From: Labilithrix sp.
GTDB lineage: Bacteria; Myxococcota_A; Polyangia; Polyangiales; Polyangiaceae
Direction of reading: 5' to 3'
Assembly (NCBI GenBank): GCA_019637195.1
Contig: JAHBWA010000021.1
Coordinates: 1-64,000 of the forward strand
DNA: 64,000 bases
The notes beneath the pieces were generated by a model, which was not told the origin of the DNA, did no database searches, and saw nothing but the letters and a program-made list of their open reading frames with translations. This document shows positions 1 to 7,935 of this stretch, in pieces; the stretch's first letter is position 1, and each line of letters starts with the position of its first letter. A program made the position numbers and the translations under genes.

Positions 1-1
1 G

Positions 2-52
2 CCTGGGGCGAGCACGACGATCAACATTCCGTTCAAGTTCGTGCGCCAGTAG
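2..52 (+). CDS. 3' end of an unidentified gene (partial)
   Basis: An open frame enters from the left edge and stops at TAG 50-52. It encodes a 16-residue tail ending in INIPFKFVRQ. The alternating hydrophobic beta-strand character and closing position resemble the end of TonB/AgmX-type C-terminal domains common in myxobacteria, but the fragment is too short to assign. It is followed 45 bp later by the next plus-strand gene, so the two may be co-transcribed. Confidence 0.4.
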   Translation, partial: PGASTTINIPFKFVRQ

Positions 53-97
53 CGAAGACCGCGCAACCGCCGCGCGCCCAGGCCGACGTGGCGCTCC

Positions 98-955
98 GTG
101 AGCAGCACGCGCGCGGTCCTCGTCTTCCTCGTCGGCCTCGCCGTCATCGTCGGCGCGCTCACGCACGCGCGAGCTGCGCGCGCCGACGAGATCGCGCCCG
201 ACCTCGAGGGCGCCGATCTCCGGGTGCGCGCGCAGACCGAGCTGAGGCGCCTCGCCTCCGCGATGCGCGAAGAGGATCAGCGCCGCCTCGTCGGGCTCTA
301 CGTCGCGTTCGACGCCAGCTCGAGCGACCCGCGCGCGCAGGTCGCGTGCGACGACGACGGCGACTACGTCATCGTCGTCTCCGACGCGATGCTCCGCCTC
401 CTCACGCACATCGCGCGGGCGGCGAGCTACGACGAGGCGTACGGCTCGCGCAAGCTCGAGGAGCACGCCGCGTTCGTCGTGCGCTCGCAGACGCCTTCGC
501 GCCGGCTCCTCCCGCCGCCGCCAGGCTTCTACGACGCCGAGGCTCCCGCGACCTACGCGGAGCGCTTCGCCGACGCGCTGTCGTTCGTCGTGGCGCACGA
601 GCTCGCGCGTCTCCGCGCGGGCGACCTCGTGTGTCCCAAGCCGACCAAGACGAAGGAGCGCGGTGACGACGACTGGACGAGCGCCGAGCAACGAAGGGCC
701 GCCGCGGTCGCCGCCGGAATCTACCCGCGGCACCAGGACGCCCGAGACGCCGAGGCCGTCGAGCGCGCGAAAGACTCCGGACGCTCCGCGCTCGGCGCGC
801 TCGCGGTGCTCCGGTTCTTCGCGGAGCTGGAGACGCCGCGCGCGCGCGCCGAGCGCCGCTTCGCGCCGACGTACCTCGCGCATCATCCGTGTGCTTCGGC
901 GCGGCTGGCGAGCCTGCAGCGCGCGCTCGAGCTCCGCGAGCAGGCCGGCGACTGA
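98..955 (+). CDS. Secreted M48-like protein with a degenerate HExxH motif
   Basis: This 285-residue protein starts at GTG 98. Residues 5-29 form a signal peptide (LVFLVGLAVIVGAL core, ARA/ADE cleavage region). The body resembles periplasmic M48 metallopeptidases: a helix with VVAHELARLRAGD (residues 164-176) sits where HExxHxxxxD is expected, and a YLAHHPCASARLASL segment near the C-terminus is like the THPP.ERI motif of that family. The second zinc histidine of HExxH is Arg171, so the site looks catalytically dead or differently used. The family assignment is inferred from motif order only. No partner gene suggests a substrate. The next gene starts 49 bp downstream on the same strand. Confidence 0.65.
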   Translation: MSSTRAVLVFLVGLAVIVGALTHARAARADEIAPDLEGADLRVRAQTELRRLASAMREEDQRRLVGLYVAFDASSSDPRAQVACDDDGDYVIVVSDAMLRLLTHIARAASYDEAYGSRKLEEHAAFVVRSQTPSRRLLPPPPGFYDAEAPATYAERFADALSFVVAHELARLRAGDLVCPKPTKTKERGDDDWTSAEQRRAAAVAAGIYPRHQDARDAEAVERAKDSGRSALGALAVLRFFAELETPRARAERRFAPTYLAHHPCASARLASLQRALELREQAGD

Positions 956-1004
956 CGCCGCGCGGACTGGGCCGTGGTCCGCAAAAGGCGTAACGTCGTC
1001 GGCG

Positions 1005-1727
1005 ATGAAACACGGTCGACCGTTCGGCGTCTTCGCTCTCGTCGCGGTCTCCGTCGCCGTGGCGCTCGGCTGCGGCGGCAGCACGCCCGACGCCAAGGCA
1101 AGCGTGAACCTCGGAGGGGACGCCGGCGCCTGCCCGCCCGGACAGGTGTGCGCGCCACCGCCGAACGACTGCCAGCCCGGCCAGCCCTGCGCGGCGCCGA
1201 GCTGCCCGCCCGGGCAGGCGTGTCCGCCGCCACAGGGCGCGTCCGGGCAGCTCGGGACCGTACACACGACCGATCCGAACGCCCTCGCGTCGCTCCTCGC
1301 CGCGGCGGCGGCCGCCGGATCGGCGTGGCTCGGCCCCGCGAGCGCGATCGCCGATCCAGCGGAGGCCGGCCTCCGCGCAGCCGCCGCGAGGTACGCTCCC
1401 GGGATGAGCCCGGACGGCCAGGTGGCCAAGGGCGACCTCGCCGAGGGCGGCCACGTCGACTTCATCGTCAACATGGAGCCGACCAAGTGCTACGCGATCG
1501 TCGCGTACGGCGCCGGCATCGTCGACCTCGACGTGAACCTGCTCGCGCCGCCGCTCTACAATTTCCTCGCCGGTCAGGACGGCATGGCCGGACCGACCGC
1601 GGTGATCGGCGCTGCGCCGAAGCCGATGTGCCCGGTCATCCCGCTCGCGGTGCCCTACAAGGTGGACCTCCACGCGAAGAAGGGCGGCGGCAGCGTCGCG
1701 GCCCAGCTCTACTCGAAGCCGAAATGA
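1005..1727 (+). CDS. Cys-rich lipoprotein of unknown function
   Basis: The product is 240 residues from ATG 1005. It has a basic N-terminus, a hydrophobic core and a lipobox ending ALGC, so it is probably a membrane lipoprotein. A mature linker holds four or five C-P-P-G-Q-x-C type repeats (about residues 42-80). A short Ala-rich helix follows, then a compact C-terminal domain of about 100 residues that opens with GDLAEGGHVDFIV and contains a KCYAIVAYG strand. I do not recognise a named family. The same arrangement of a Cys/Pro-rich stalk plus a small beta domain is common among myxobacterial surface lipoproteins. The start is set by the signal peptide; the frame is open further upstream, but that part overlaps the previous gene. 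Confidence 0.7.
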   Translation: MKHGRPFGVFALVAVSVAVALGCGGSTPDAKASVNLGGDAGACPPGQVCAPPPNDCQPGQPCAAPSCPPGQACPPPQGASGQLGTVHTTDPNALASLLAAAAAAGSAWLGPASAIADPAEAGLRAAAARYAPGMSPDGQVAKGDLAEGGHVDFIVNMEPTKCYAIVAYGAGIVDLDVNLLAPPLYNFLAGQDGMAGPTAVIGAAPKPMCPVIPLAVPYKVDLHAKKGGGSVAAQLYSKPK

Positions 1728-1839
1728 CGGCGTGAGGGCGGCGGCGTGAAGGCGCCCCTCGGGGAGCGCGCGGAGACGTCGTGAGCGCGGGTCGCGAAGA
1801 ACCTGACAACCGCATCGCGGCGGTGGCCGACCTCCGTTC

Positions 1840-2793
1840 GTGAAGCTGAAGCCGCACGACGCCGACTATCCACGCGCCCTCTGTCACCTCGACGAGCCGC
1901 CGATCTTGACGCTGTCGGGCCCGCTCGACACGGACCGGCGGGTGGTCGCGATCGTGGGCTCTCGCTCGGCGTCGAAGCAGGCCTGCGCGTTCGCGCACGC
2001 GCTCGCCTATCACCTCGCGAAGGCGAACGTGATCGTCGTGTCGGGCGGCGCGAAGGGGATCGACTCGGTGGCCCACCTCGGCGCGGTGGCGGCCGGGGGC
2101 GCGACCTGGTGCGTGGCGTGCACGGGCCGCGGCGAAGCTTTCCCGACCTCGAACAGGACGCTCTTCGAGGACATCGAAGGGTCGAGCGCGTCGCGGATGA
2201 TCTGGCCGTTTCCCGACGGGACGATCAAGGACGAGCTCACGCCGCGCTTTCGCAACGGCGTCCTCGTCGGGCTCGCCGAGTGCGTCGTCGTGGTGCAAGC
2301 GGGCCCGCGCTCCGGCTCGCTGAACGCGATCGGCTGGGCGCGCCACCTCCGCCGGAGGCTCTTCCTCGTGCCGGGCTCGCCGTGGGACCCCGCCTTCGAG
2401 GGCACGGCCACCGAGGGCGCGCGAGGCGGCGTCGAGGTCTTGTGGTCGACCGAGCAGCTCTTCCTCGCGCTCGGGCTCCCCGCGCCCGCGATGAACGATC
2501 CGGCCGCAGCATGGAGCGGCATCAAGCCGCGTCCGCGCCCGGTTCGGCCGTACCGCGGGCGCCGGCAGAGCTATTCCGATACGCCCCTGTTCAGGGTCGA
2601 TCCCAGCACTTGGACCGAGGATGAAAAGTCCGTATTTTCAATACTTTCACTCGCTCCGACGCAACAGGATACCGTGGTGGATCGGGTGGGGCTACCGACG
2701 AGCTCGACCCTCACGGCACTCTTGACGCTATCTTTGAAGGACGTAGTAGTAGAGGGCCCTGACGGCTTCTTTCGTCGCAGAAACGCGTTATAA
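1840..2793 (+). CDS. dprA: DNA-processing protein DprA (SMF family)
   Basis: DprA loads RecA onto incoming single-stranded DNA during natural transformation and is cytosolic. The 317-residue product shows the Rossmann-like DprA core: VAIVGSRSAS, then VVSGGAKGIDSVAHLGA, a GEAFPTSNRTLF segment, FRNGVLVGLAECVVVV, SGSLNAIGWA and the LFLVPGSPWD strand. A C-terminal region (about 255-317) fits the winged-helix DML1-like domain found on many DprA proteins. No start upstream of GTG 1840 is supported. The last 230 bp have visibly lower GC than the rest of the gene. The gene sits 112 bp upstream of topA on the same strand, an order seen in many bacteria (dprA-topA). Confidence 0.93.
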   Translation: MKLKPHDADYPRALCHLDEPPILTLSGPLDTDRRVVAIVGSRSASKQACAFAHALAYHLAKANVIVVSGGAKGIDSVAHLGAVAAGGATWCVACTGRGEAFPTSNRTLFEDIEGSSASRMIWPFPDGTIKDELTPRFRNGVLVGLAECVVVVQAGPRSGSLNAIGWARHLRRRLFLVPGSPWDPAFEGTATEGARGGVEVLWSTEQLFLALGLPAPAMNDPAAAWSGIKPRPRPVRPYRGRRQSYSDTPLFRVDPSTWTEDEKSVFSILSLAPTQQDTVVDRVGLPTSSTLTALLTLSLKDVVVEGPDGFFRRRNAL

Positions 2794-2905
2794 GCCGTCG
2801 GGACTACTGCACTTCTTGGCGTAGTGGGGGCTTGGCAGGGGGTTCTCCCCGCAACCCTCGTGCATCCAAGAAGCGTGACAAGCGAGAGACCCGGGGTTCG
2901 TGCGC

Positions 2906-5383
2906 ATGGGTAAGACAGTGGAAGCCGTCGAGGCACCGGCGAAGGCGACGAAGGCGAGCAAGACGCTCGTGGTCGTCGAGTCGCCGGCCAAGGCCAAGAC
3001 GATCAAGAAGTACCTCGGCACCGGCTACGAGGTCCTCGCGTCGAAGGGTCACGTCAAGGACCTGCCCAAGAAGATGGGCATCGACGTCGAGAAGGGCTTC
3101 CAGGAGACCTACGAGATCGTCCCCGGGAAGGAGAAGGTCCTCCAGGAGCTCAAGGCCGCGGCGAAGCAGGCCGACGACATCCTCCTCGCGACCGACCCCG
3201 ATCGCGAGGGCGAGGCGATCGCGTGGCACCTCGCGGAGGAGCTCACGGGCAAGCCCGACAAGGCCAAGCGCGTCGAGTTCCACGAGATCACGAAGGGCGG
3301 CGTGCAGAAGGGCGTCGCCACGCCCCGCAAGCTCAACAAGCACCTGTACGACGCGCAGCGCGCGCGCCGCGTGCTCGACCGCATCGTCGGCTACGACGTC
3401 TCCGCGCTCGTCTGGTCGAAGCTCGCGTTCGGCCTCTCGGCCGGGCGCGTCCAGAGCGTCGCGCTCCGCCTCATCGTCGACAAGGAGCTCGAGATCGAGG
3501 CGTTCGTCCCCGAGGAGTACTGGAACATCGGGACGACGCTCGCGAAGAGCGGCAAGGACAAGAAGCGCCAACCCTTCGCCGCGCGGCTCGCGCAGGAGAA
3601 CGGCAAGAAGCTCGAGGTGAAGGACGGCGAGACCGCCGCCCGCGTGAAGAAGGACCTCGAGTCCGCGTCCTACACGATCGCCAAGATCACCAAGGCCGAG
3701 CGCAAGCGGAAGACCTACGCGCCCTACACGACCAGCAAGCTCCAGCAGGACGCGGTCAACCGGCTCGGCTTCGGCGCCAAGCGCACGATGCAGATCGCGC
3801 AGGGGCTCTACGAGGGCGTCGAGCTCGGCAAGGAGCTCGGCACCGTCGGCCTCATCACGTACATGCGTACCGACTCCACGCGCGTCTCGCCGGACGCGCT
3901 CGCCGCGGTGCGCGGCTTCATCGAGACGACGTACGGCAAGGCGAACCTGCCGGCGGAGCCGAACGTCTTCAAGTCGAAGAAGAACTCGCAGGACGCCCAC
4001 GAGGCGATCCGCCCGACGTCGCTCGACTACACGCCGGACGCCGTCCGGAAGCACCTCAAGGACGACCAGTTCAAGCTCTACAAGCTGATCTGGGACCGCT
4101 TCGTCGCGAGCCAGATGAAGGAGGCCGTCTACGACCAGACGTCGGTCGAGACCGAGGCGAAGTCCGCAGGCTCGCCGTCGACGTACATGCTCCGCTCGAG
4201 CGGGCGCGTGCTCAAGTTCCCTGGCTGGCTCGAGGTCTACGGCACCGCGGGCGGCGAGCAGGCCGGCTCGGAGGAGACGAAGGAAGAGGCCGAGGCGGCG
4301 AAGGCCGAAGAGGCCGAGGGCGAGGCCTCCCTTCCCGAGCTCGCCGAGGGCGAGGTGCTCGAGCTGCTCACGCCGCCGGGCGTGCTCGCCGAGCAGAAGT
4401 TCACGCAGCCGCCGGCGCGCTACAACGAAGGCTCGCTCGTCCGCGAGCTCGAGGAGCGCGGGATCGGACGCCCCAGCACGTACGCCGAGATCATCAGCAA
4501 GGTGCAGGCGCGCGACTACGTCGAGAAGGTGGACGGCCGGAGCTTCCGGCCGACGCAGCTCGGGCGGATGGTCGTGAGCGGCCTGCTCGAGAGCGAGCTC
4601 GAGTTCATGGACCCGGCGTTCACGTCGGGCATGGAGGAGGAGCTCGACGAGGTCGAGGCCGGCAACGAAGAGCGCGTGACGCTCCTCTCGCGCTTCTACA
4701 AGAAGTTCAAGAGCCAGCTCGACAAGAGCAAGAAGGGCAAGCGCTGGAACCCCGATCCGGTGCCGCTCGACGAGCTCTGCGACAGCTGCGGGCCGAACGC
4801 CGAGGACGAGAAGCTCCGCGCGCTGCCGCAGGGCACGCTGTCGAAGCGCTGGTCGAAAAATGGCTGGTTCGCGGGCTGCTCGAACTACCCGAAGTGCAAG
4901 GCCACCAAGGACATGGGGCCGGACGGCAACGGCGCCCCGCCCCCTCGCGAGACGGACATCGACTGCGAGAAGTGCGGCAAGAAGATGGCGATCCGCAGCG
5001 GTCGCTACGGCGAGTTTCTCTCGTGCACCGGCTACCCCGCGTGCAAAAACGCCCGCCCGGTCCCGCTCGGCGTCCCCTGCCCCAAGTGCGGCGGCGACAT
5101 CATCGAGGTCCGTCCGAAGAAGAAGGGCGGCAAGACCTTCTACGGGTGCAGTCGCTACAACGACGAGACCGTGAAGTGCGACTTCAAGCTGTGGCAGAAG
5201 CCGCTGCCCGAGCCGTGCCCCGCGTGCGGCGCGAAGTTCCTCGTCCTCGGTGGCACCAAGGCCAAGCCGATGATCGCCTGCGCCGACAAGGAGTGCGGGT
5301 ACAAGCGCTCGCCCGAGGCGCCTCCGGAGCTCCCGGGCCCCGGCGCCGTGAACGCCGGCGAGGCCGCGGGCGCGCCCGCCTGA
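2906..5383 (+). CDS. topA: DNA topoisomerase I (type IA)
   Basis: Topoisomerase I relaxes negative supercoils by transient single-strand cleavage. From ATG 2906 the product is 825 residues. A Toprim domain begins with TLVVVESPAKAKTIKKYLG and includes the DPDREGEAIAWHL acidic motif. The 5Y-CAP segment carries the active-site Tyr in ITYMRTDSTRVS (Tyr319 from this start). The C-terminus has four consecutive Cys4 zinc ribbons (CDSC, CEKC, CPKC and CPAC modules, about residues 620-805). An alternative GTG start at 2900 adds only two residues. A charged EEAEAAKAEEAE insertion (about residue 455) is unlike most homologues. The gene is downstream of dprA and ends 177 bp before a convergent TetR gene. 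Confidence 0.97.
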   Translation: MGKTVEAVEAPAKATKASKTLVVVESPAKAKTIKKYLGTGYEVLASKGHVKDLPKKMGIDVEKGFQETYEIVPGKEKVLQELKAAAKQADDILLATDPDREGEAIAWHLAEELTGKPDKAKRVEFHEITKGGVQKGVATPRKLNKHLYDAQRARRVLDRIVGYDVSALVWSKLAFGLSAGRVQSVALRLIVDKELEIEAFVPEEYWNIGTTLAKSGKDKKRQPFAARLAQENGKKLEVKDGETAARVKKDLESASYTIAKITKAERKRKTYAPYTTSKLQQDAVNRLGFGAKRTMQIAQGLYEGVELGKELGTVGLITYMRTDSTRVSPDALAAVRGFIETTYGKANLPAEPNVFKSKKNSQDAHEAIRPTSLDYTPDAVRKHLKDDQFKLYKLIWDRFVASQMKEAVYDQTSVETEAKSAGSPSTYMLRSSGRVLKFPGWLEVYGTAGGEQAGSEETKEEAEAAKAEEAEGEASLPELAEGEVLELLTPPGVLAEQKFTQPPARYNEGSLVRELEERGIGRPSTYAEIISKVQARDYVEKVDGRSFRPTQLGRMVVSGLLESELEFMDPAFTSGMEEELDEVEAGNEERVTLLSRFYKKFKSQLDKSKKGKRWNPDPVPLDELCDSCGPNAEDEKLRALPQGTLSKRWSKNGWFAGCSNYPKCKATKDMGPDGNGAPPPRETDIDCEKCGKKMAIRSGRYGEFLSCTGYPACKNARPVPLGVPCPKCGGDIIEVRPKKKGGKTFYGCSRYNDETVKCDFKLWQKPLPEPCPACGAKFLVLGGTKAKPMIACADKECGYKRSPEAPPELPGPGAVNAGEAAGAPA

Positions 5384-5393
5384 TCGCATCGCC

Positions 5394-5495
5394 CGGTTCG
5401 AACCGCTCGCCGGCGCGGGCCGGGCGACGGCTCGAACCGCGAGCCATCGCCGCCCCGGCGCGCGCCGCGTGCCATCGCCGCCCGGCGCGCCGCGT
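5394..5495. repeat. GC-rich palindrome and imperfect tandem repeat between convergent genes
   Basis: The 177-bp space between topA and the convergent TetR gene holds a perfect 12-bp palindrome, CGGTTCGAACCG (5394-5405). It also holds two adjacent copies of a 25-29-bp unit beginning GCCATCGCCGCC (5442-5470 and 5471-5495). No T-tract follows any hairpin, so a classical intrinsic terminator is not visible. The palindrome could still end transcription from both sides. Confidence 0.5.
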
Positions 5496-5560
5496 GCTCC
5501 GGCGCCGTCCGCGTGTCGATCCGGGCCGTCCCTCCCGGTCGCGAGGAGCGCGCCCCCCCC

Positions 5561-6262
5561 TCAGCGGAGCGTCAGCTTCTCGAGCTCGGTGCGCACGATG
5601 ACGACGAGCGCCATGTACGCCAGCGGGTCCATGTACGGCTTGAACATGTGAAGGACGAGGAGGGCGCCGCGCTCGATCGCCGCGTGCGTGCGCTCGGCTT
5701 GGGCCTTCGCCGTCTGACGGCCGGCCGCGGAGGCGTCGAGCGTCTCGGCGTACGGGATGCAGAAGAGGCCGACCATCCACGCGCTCTCGACCAGCGTGCG
5801 GAGGTCCTCGCGATCCCCGACGTCGCGGAGGAGCCCCGCGTCGACGAGCGGCACCATCACGGACTCGAGCTGGTCCACGCGCCTCGCCGAGACCGCGGCG
5901 TAGCGCTCGTGGAGGACCGGATCGCTCCGGAGGAGCGTCGGGAGCTCACGCGCGAAGAACAGGTAGCGCGCGTAGAGCTTCAGGTTCCCGACGAGCATGC
6001 GCTGGAGCGCCGTCGGATCCACGGCCGGACGCTTCACGCCGCCGTCGGCCGCGTCGAGCTGCCAGACGGCGTCGGCCTCGGCGTTCATCCGATCGAACGC
6101 CTCACGCACGATCTCTTCCTTGTTCCGGAAGTGATAGTAGAGGTTCCCGGGGCTGATCTTGAGGTGCGCGGCGACGTGGTTCGTCGTCACGGCGGCGACG
6201 CCGCGCGCGTTGAAGAGCTGGATGGCGGCATCGACGATCCGCCCGCGCGTGTCCTGGCTCAC
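5561..6262 (-). CDS. TetR/AcrR-family transcriptional repressor
   Basis: The 233-residue product starts at GTG 6262. Residues 1-50 are a typical TetR N-terminal domain: RGRIVDAAIQLFNARG, then the helix-turn-helix VTTNHVAAHLKISPGNLYYHF and the NKEEIVREAF helix. The remaining 180 residues are an all-helical ligand-binding and dimerisation domain without diagnostic motifs; the long DPTALQRMLVGNLKLYARYLFF region is reminiscent of regulators of lipid or fatty-acid genes, but this is only an impression. It is the last gene of a minus-strand set (globin-like lipoprotein, O-methyltransferase, this gene). An 18-bp tandem repeat 31 bp upstream of the start is a candidate operator for autoregulation. 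Confidence 0.92.
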   Translation of the reverse strand: MSQDTRGRIVDAAIQLFNARGVAAVTTNHVAAHLKISPGNLYYHFRNKEEIVREAFDRMNAEADAVWQLDAADGGVKRPAVDPTALQRMLVGNLKLYARYLFFARELPTLLRSDPVLHERYAAVSARRVDQLESVMVPLVDAGLLRDVGDREDLRTLVESAWMVGLFCIPYAETLDASAAGRQTAKAQAERTHAAIERGALLVLHMFKPYMDPLAYMALVVIVRTELEKLTLR

Positions 6263-6292
6263 GCCGGCGATGCTACTCCGCAGTGCCGCTTC

Positions 6293-6328
6293 CGGCGGCC
6301 GATTCTCGACCGGCGGCCGATTCTCGAC
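6293..6328. repeat. Perfect 18-bp tandem direct repeat upstream of the TetR gene
   Basis: Two head-to-tail identical copies of CGGCGGCCGATTCTCGAC occupy 6293-6310 and 6311-6328, directly upstream of the TetR start at 6262 and within the 155-bp gap after the O-methyltransferase gene. The position would suit a regulatory site, but TetR operators are normally palindromic and this repeat is direct, so it may be a simple duplication. Confidence 0.7.
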
Positions 6329-6417
6329 ACGAGCCGCGGCGGCACGCGCGTGGCGCGTCCGCCGCGAGGGAACGGCCGCGACGTGAGCGCGAGGCGCAGC
6401 CCGAGCGCGCGGTCGGA

Positions 6418-7071
6418 TCAGACGCGAGCCGCGTAGGCGACGCCGTCGCCGAGCGGGAGGATGACGCTACGCAGGCGCGAGTCGGTCAGGAGCGCGTGGT
6501 TGAACGTGCGGAGCGCCTGGACGCGCCCGATCTCGTGCGCGGGCACGTCCGCGGCGGCGACGAGGCCCTTCCACAGGACGTTGTCGGCGACGACCGCGCC
6601 GCGCTCCGAGAGCTTCGGCAACACGAGATCGAGGTACGCCGGGTAGTGCTCTTTCACGCAGTCGATGTAGACGAGGTCGATCGGATCGGTGAGCACCGCG
6701 AGCGCGGCCAGCGCGTCGGCCTGCCGGACCTCGATCTGCGACGACAGCCCGGCGCGCGCGATGAACCCGCGCGCCACCACGACGGTCTCGGCGTCGTTCT
6801 CGATGGTGATGACGCGCGCGTCCTCGCCCGCCGCGCGCGCGAGGACGATCGCGCCGTAGCCGATGTTCGTCCCGACCTCGACGATCGACCGCGCGCCGGA
6901 CAGGCGCGCGGTGACGGCCAGGAAAGAGGCGACCTCCGGATCGCTGATCGGCTGCCCGTGCTCCCGCGCCCACTCCTCCATCTCGGCGAGGAGCGGGTCG
7001 CGCGCGGGCTCGACGCCCTCCAGGTACGCGGCCTGCTCGGGCCGGAGGATAGCGCCTAGGGCGTCCTTCAC
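6418..7071 (-). CDS. Class I SAM-dependent O-methyltransferase (family 3, CCoAOMT/COMT-like)
   Basis: This 217-residue cytosolic enzyme starts at GTG 7071. SAM-binding motif I is VEVGTNIGYGAIVLARAAG. The acidic strand-2 end is VITIENDAETV. The metal/substrate region shows DLVYIDCVKEHYPAYLDL and GAVVADNVLWKG, the signature of the catechol/caffeoyl-CoA O-methyltransferase family. Length matches small bacterial members (about 210-225 residues). The substrate is unknown. It starts 16 bp after the globin-like lipoprotein gene ends, suggesting one transcript, and is followed after 155 bp by a TetR gene. Confidence 0.92.
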   Translation of the reverse strand: MKDALGAILRPEQAAYLEGVEPARDPLLAEMEEWAREHGQPISDPEVASFLAVTARLSGARSIVEVGTNIGYGAIVLARAAGEDARVITIENDAETVVVARGFIARAGLSSQIEVRQADALAALAVLTDPIDLVYIDCVKEHYPAYLDLVLPKLSERGAVVADNVLWKGLVAAADVPAHEIGRVQALRTFNHALLTDSRLRSVILPLGDGVAYAARV

Positions 7072-7087
7072 GGTGCGGTCCGGGAGC

Positions 7088-7651
7088 TCAGGGCTTCGCG
7101 GGCTTCGGCGCCTTCACGTCGACGGCGTCGTCGCGGAACTTGCCGAGCGCGGCCGCGAGGTCCTGCTGCTCGTTGTCGCCGATCTTGTGCTCCTCGAGCG
7201 CCGTGCGGAGGTCGAGCAGCATCGCCGTCCACTCCTCTTCCTTCAGCTTGCTCTTCGCGCCGAGGACCTCGCGCATGAAGCGGCCCTCGTACTTGCACTC
7301 GGAGCCGGCCTCGGGGCCGCCGGACTCGACGCAGATCTGGTCGACGAGGTCCTTCTTCAGCTTCTCGAGCTTGGCGCCCTTCACGTTGGCCAGGCGCTTG
7401 TTGAACTTCGTGTCCGCCTGGAGATTTTTGATGAAGGTGTCGACGAACTGGGTGATGCCCTCTTCCTTGCCGAGGCGCTCGAAGAGCGACGCCGGCGGCG
7501 CCGGCTCCGGCTCGGCCTCGACGTCCGCTCCCGCGTCGGAGATCGTCTCGGTGACCATCGGCTCCTTCGGCGCCGGCTTCTTCGAAGCACAAGCGACGAC
7601 GAAGAGACCAGCGGCGACGAGGACTGAAGCGTAGGCGATTCGTGCTTTCAT
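7088..7651 (-). CDS. Lipoprotein with a truncated-hemoglobin-like domain lacking heme ligands
   Basis: This 187-residue protein starts at ATG 7651, preceded by GGGAG. The lipobox VVAC puts the lipidated Cys at 21. An acidic Pro linker runs to about residue 54. Residues 55-178 then follow the group-I truncated-hemoglobin plan: SLFERLGKEEGITQFVDTFIKNLQAD, a YEGRFMREV segment, and the closing helices ending LGKFRDDAV. At the proximal-histidine (F8) position after MREV there is Leu130, and at the B10 tyrosine position there is Ile74, so ordinary heme coordination looks lost. Two Cys (107, 119) flank an extra loop and could form a disulfide. The role is unknown. It is first in a probable operon with the O-methyltransferase. 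Confidence 0.75.
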   Translation of the reverse strand: MKARIAYASVLVAAGLFVVACASKKPAPKEPMVTETISDAGADVEAEPEPAPPASLFERLGKEEGITQFVDTFIKNLQADTKFNKRLANVKGAKLEKLKKDLVDQICVESGGPEAGSECKYEGRFMREVLGAKSKLKEEEWTAMLLDLRTALEEHKIGDNEQQDLAAALGKFRDDAVDVKAPKPAKP

Positions 7652-7674
7652 CAGGGCTCCCACGTAAGGCAGCA

Positions 7675-7702
7675 CATATAAAGCCGGCGCCCCCGCAGGG
7701 GC
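7675..7702 (-). promoter_or_regulatory. Possible promoter and 5' hairpin for the globin-like lipoprotein
   Basis: The 284-bp divergent spacer 7652-7935 is mostly featureless. On the minus strand a GCCCC-TGCG-GGGGC hairpin (7689-7702) lies just upstream of an AT-rich TTTATATG (7682-7675), rare in this genome and about 25 bp from the start codon. It could be a -10 element, but I see no convincing -35. Confidence 0.25.
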
Positions 7703-7935
7703 AAAGGAAAAAGAGCGCTGGCAATAGTGGCCATCCGCGGGAAATCCGCTGTAAAACGGGCATATGCGGGTCGGCCGGAACCGTCCGCTTTTCTTCGACG
7801 CTCCCCTCTCCCCCGACGCGTGAACATGCGATCCTGCAAACTCGCCAGGGGGCTCACGAAGGCGTGGGGCACGAGCCGCTGGCGACACGGTCCGGACTCC
7901 ATGCTGTCGTGGCGATCGAAGAGAGGAACGAGAGC

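Noticed and set aside
5389..5425. A GGTTCGAACC sequence resembling a tRNA T-loop
   Set aside because: The flanking bases cannot form a 5-bp T-stem with the correct loop, and no D-arm, anticodon arm or acceptor stem can be built upstream. It is a simple palindrome.
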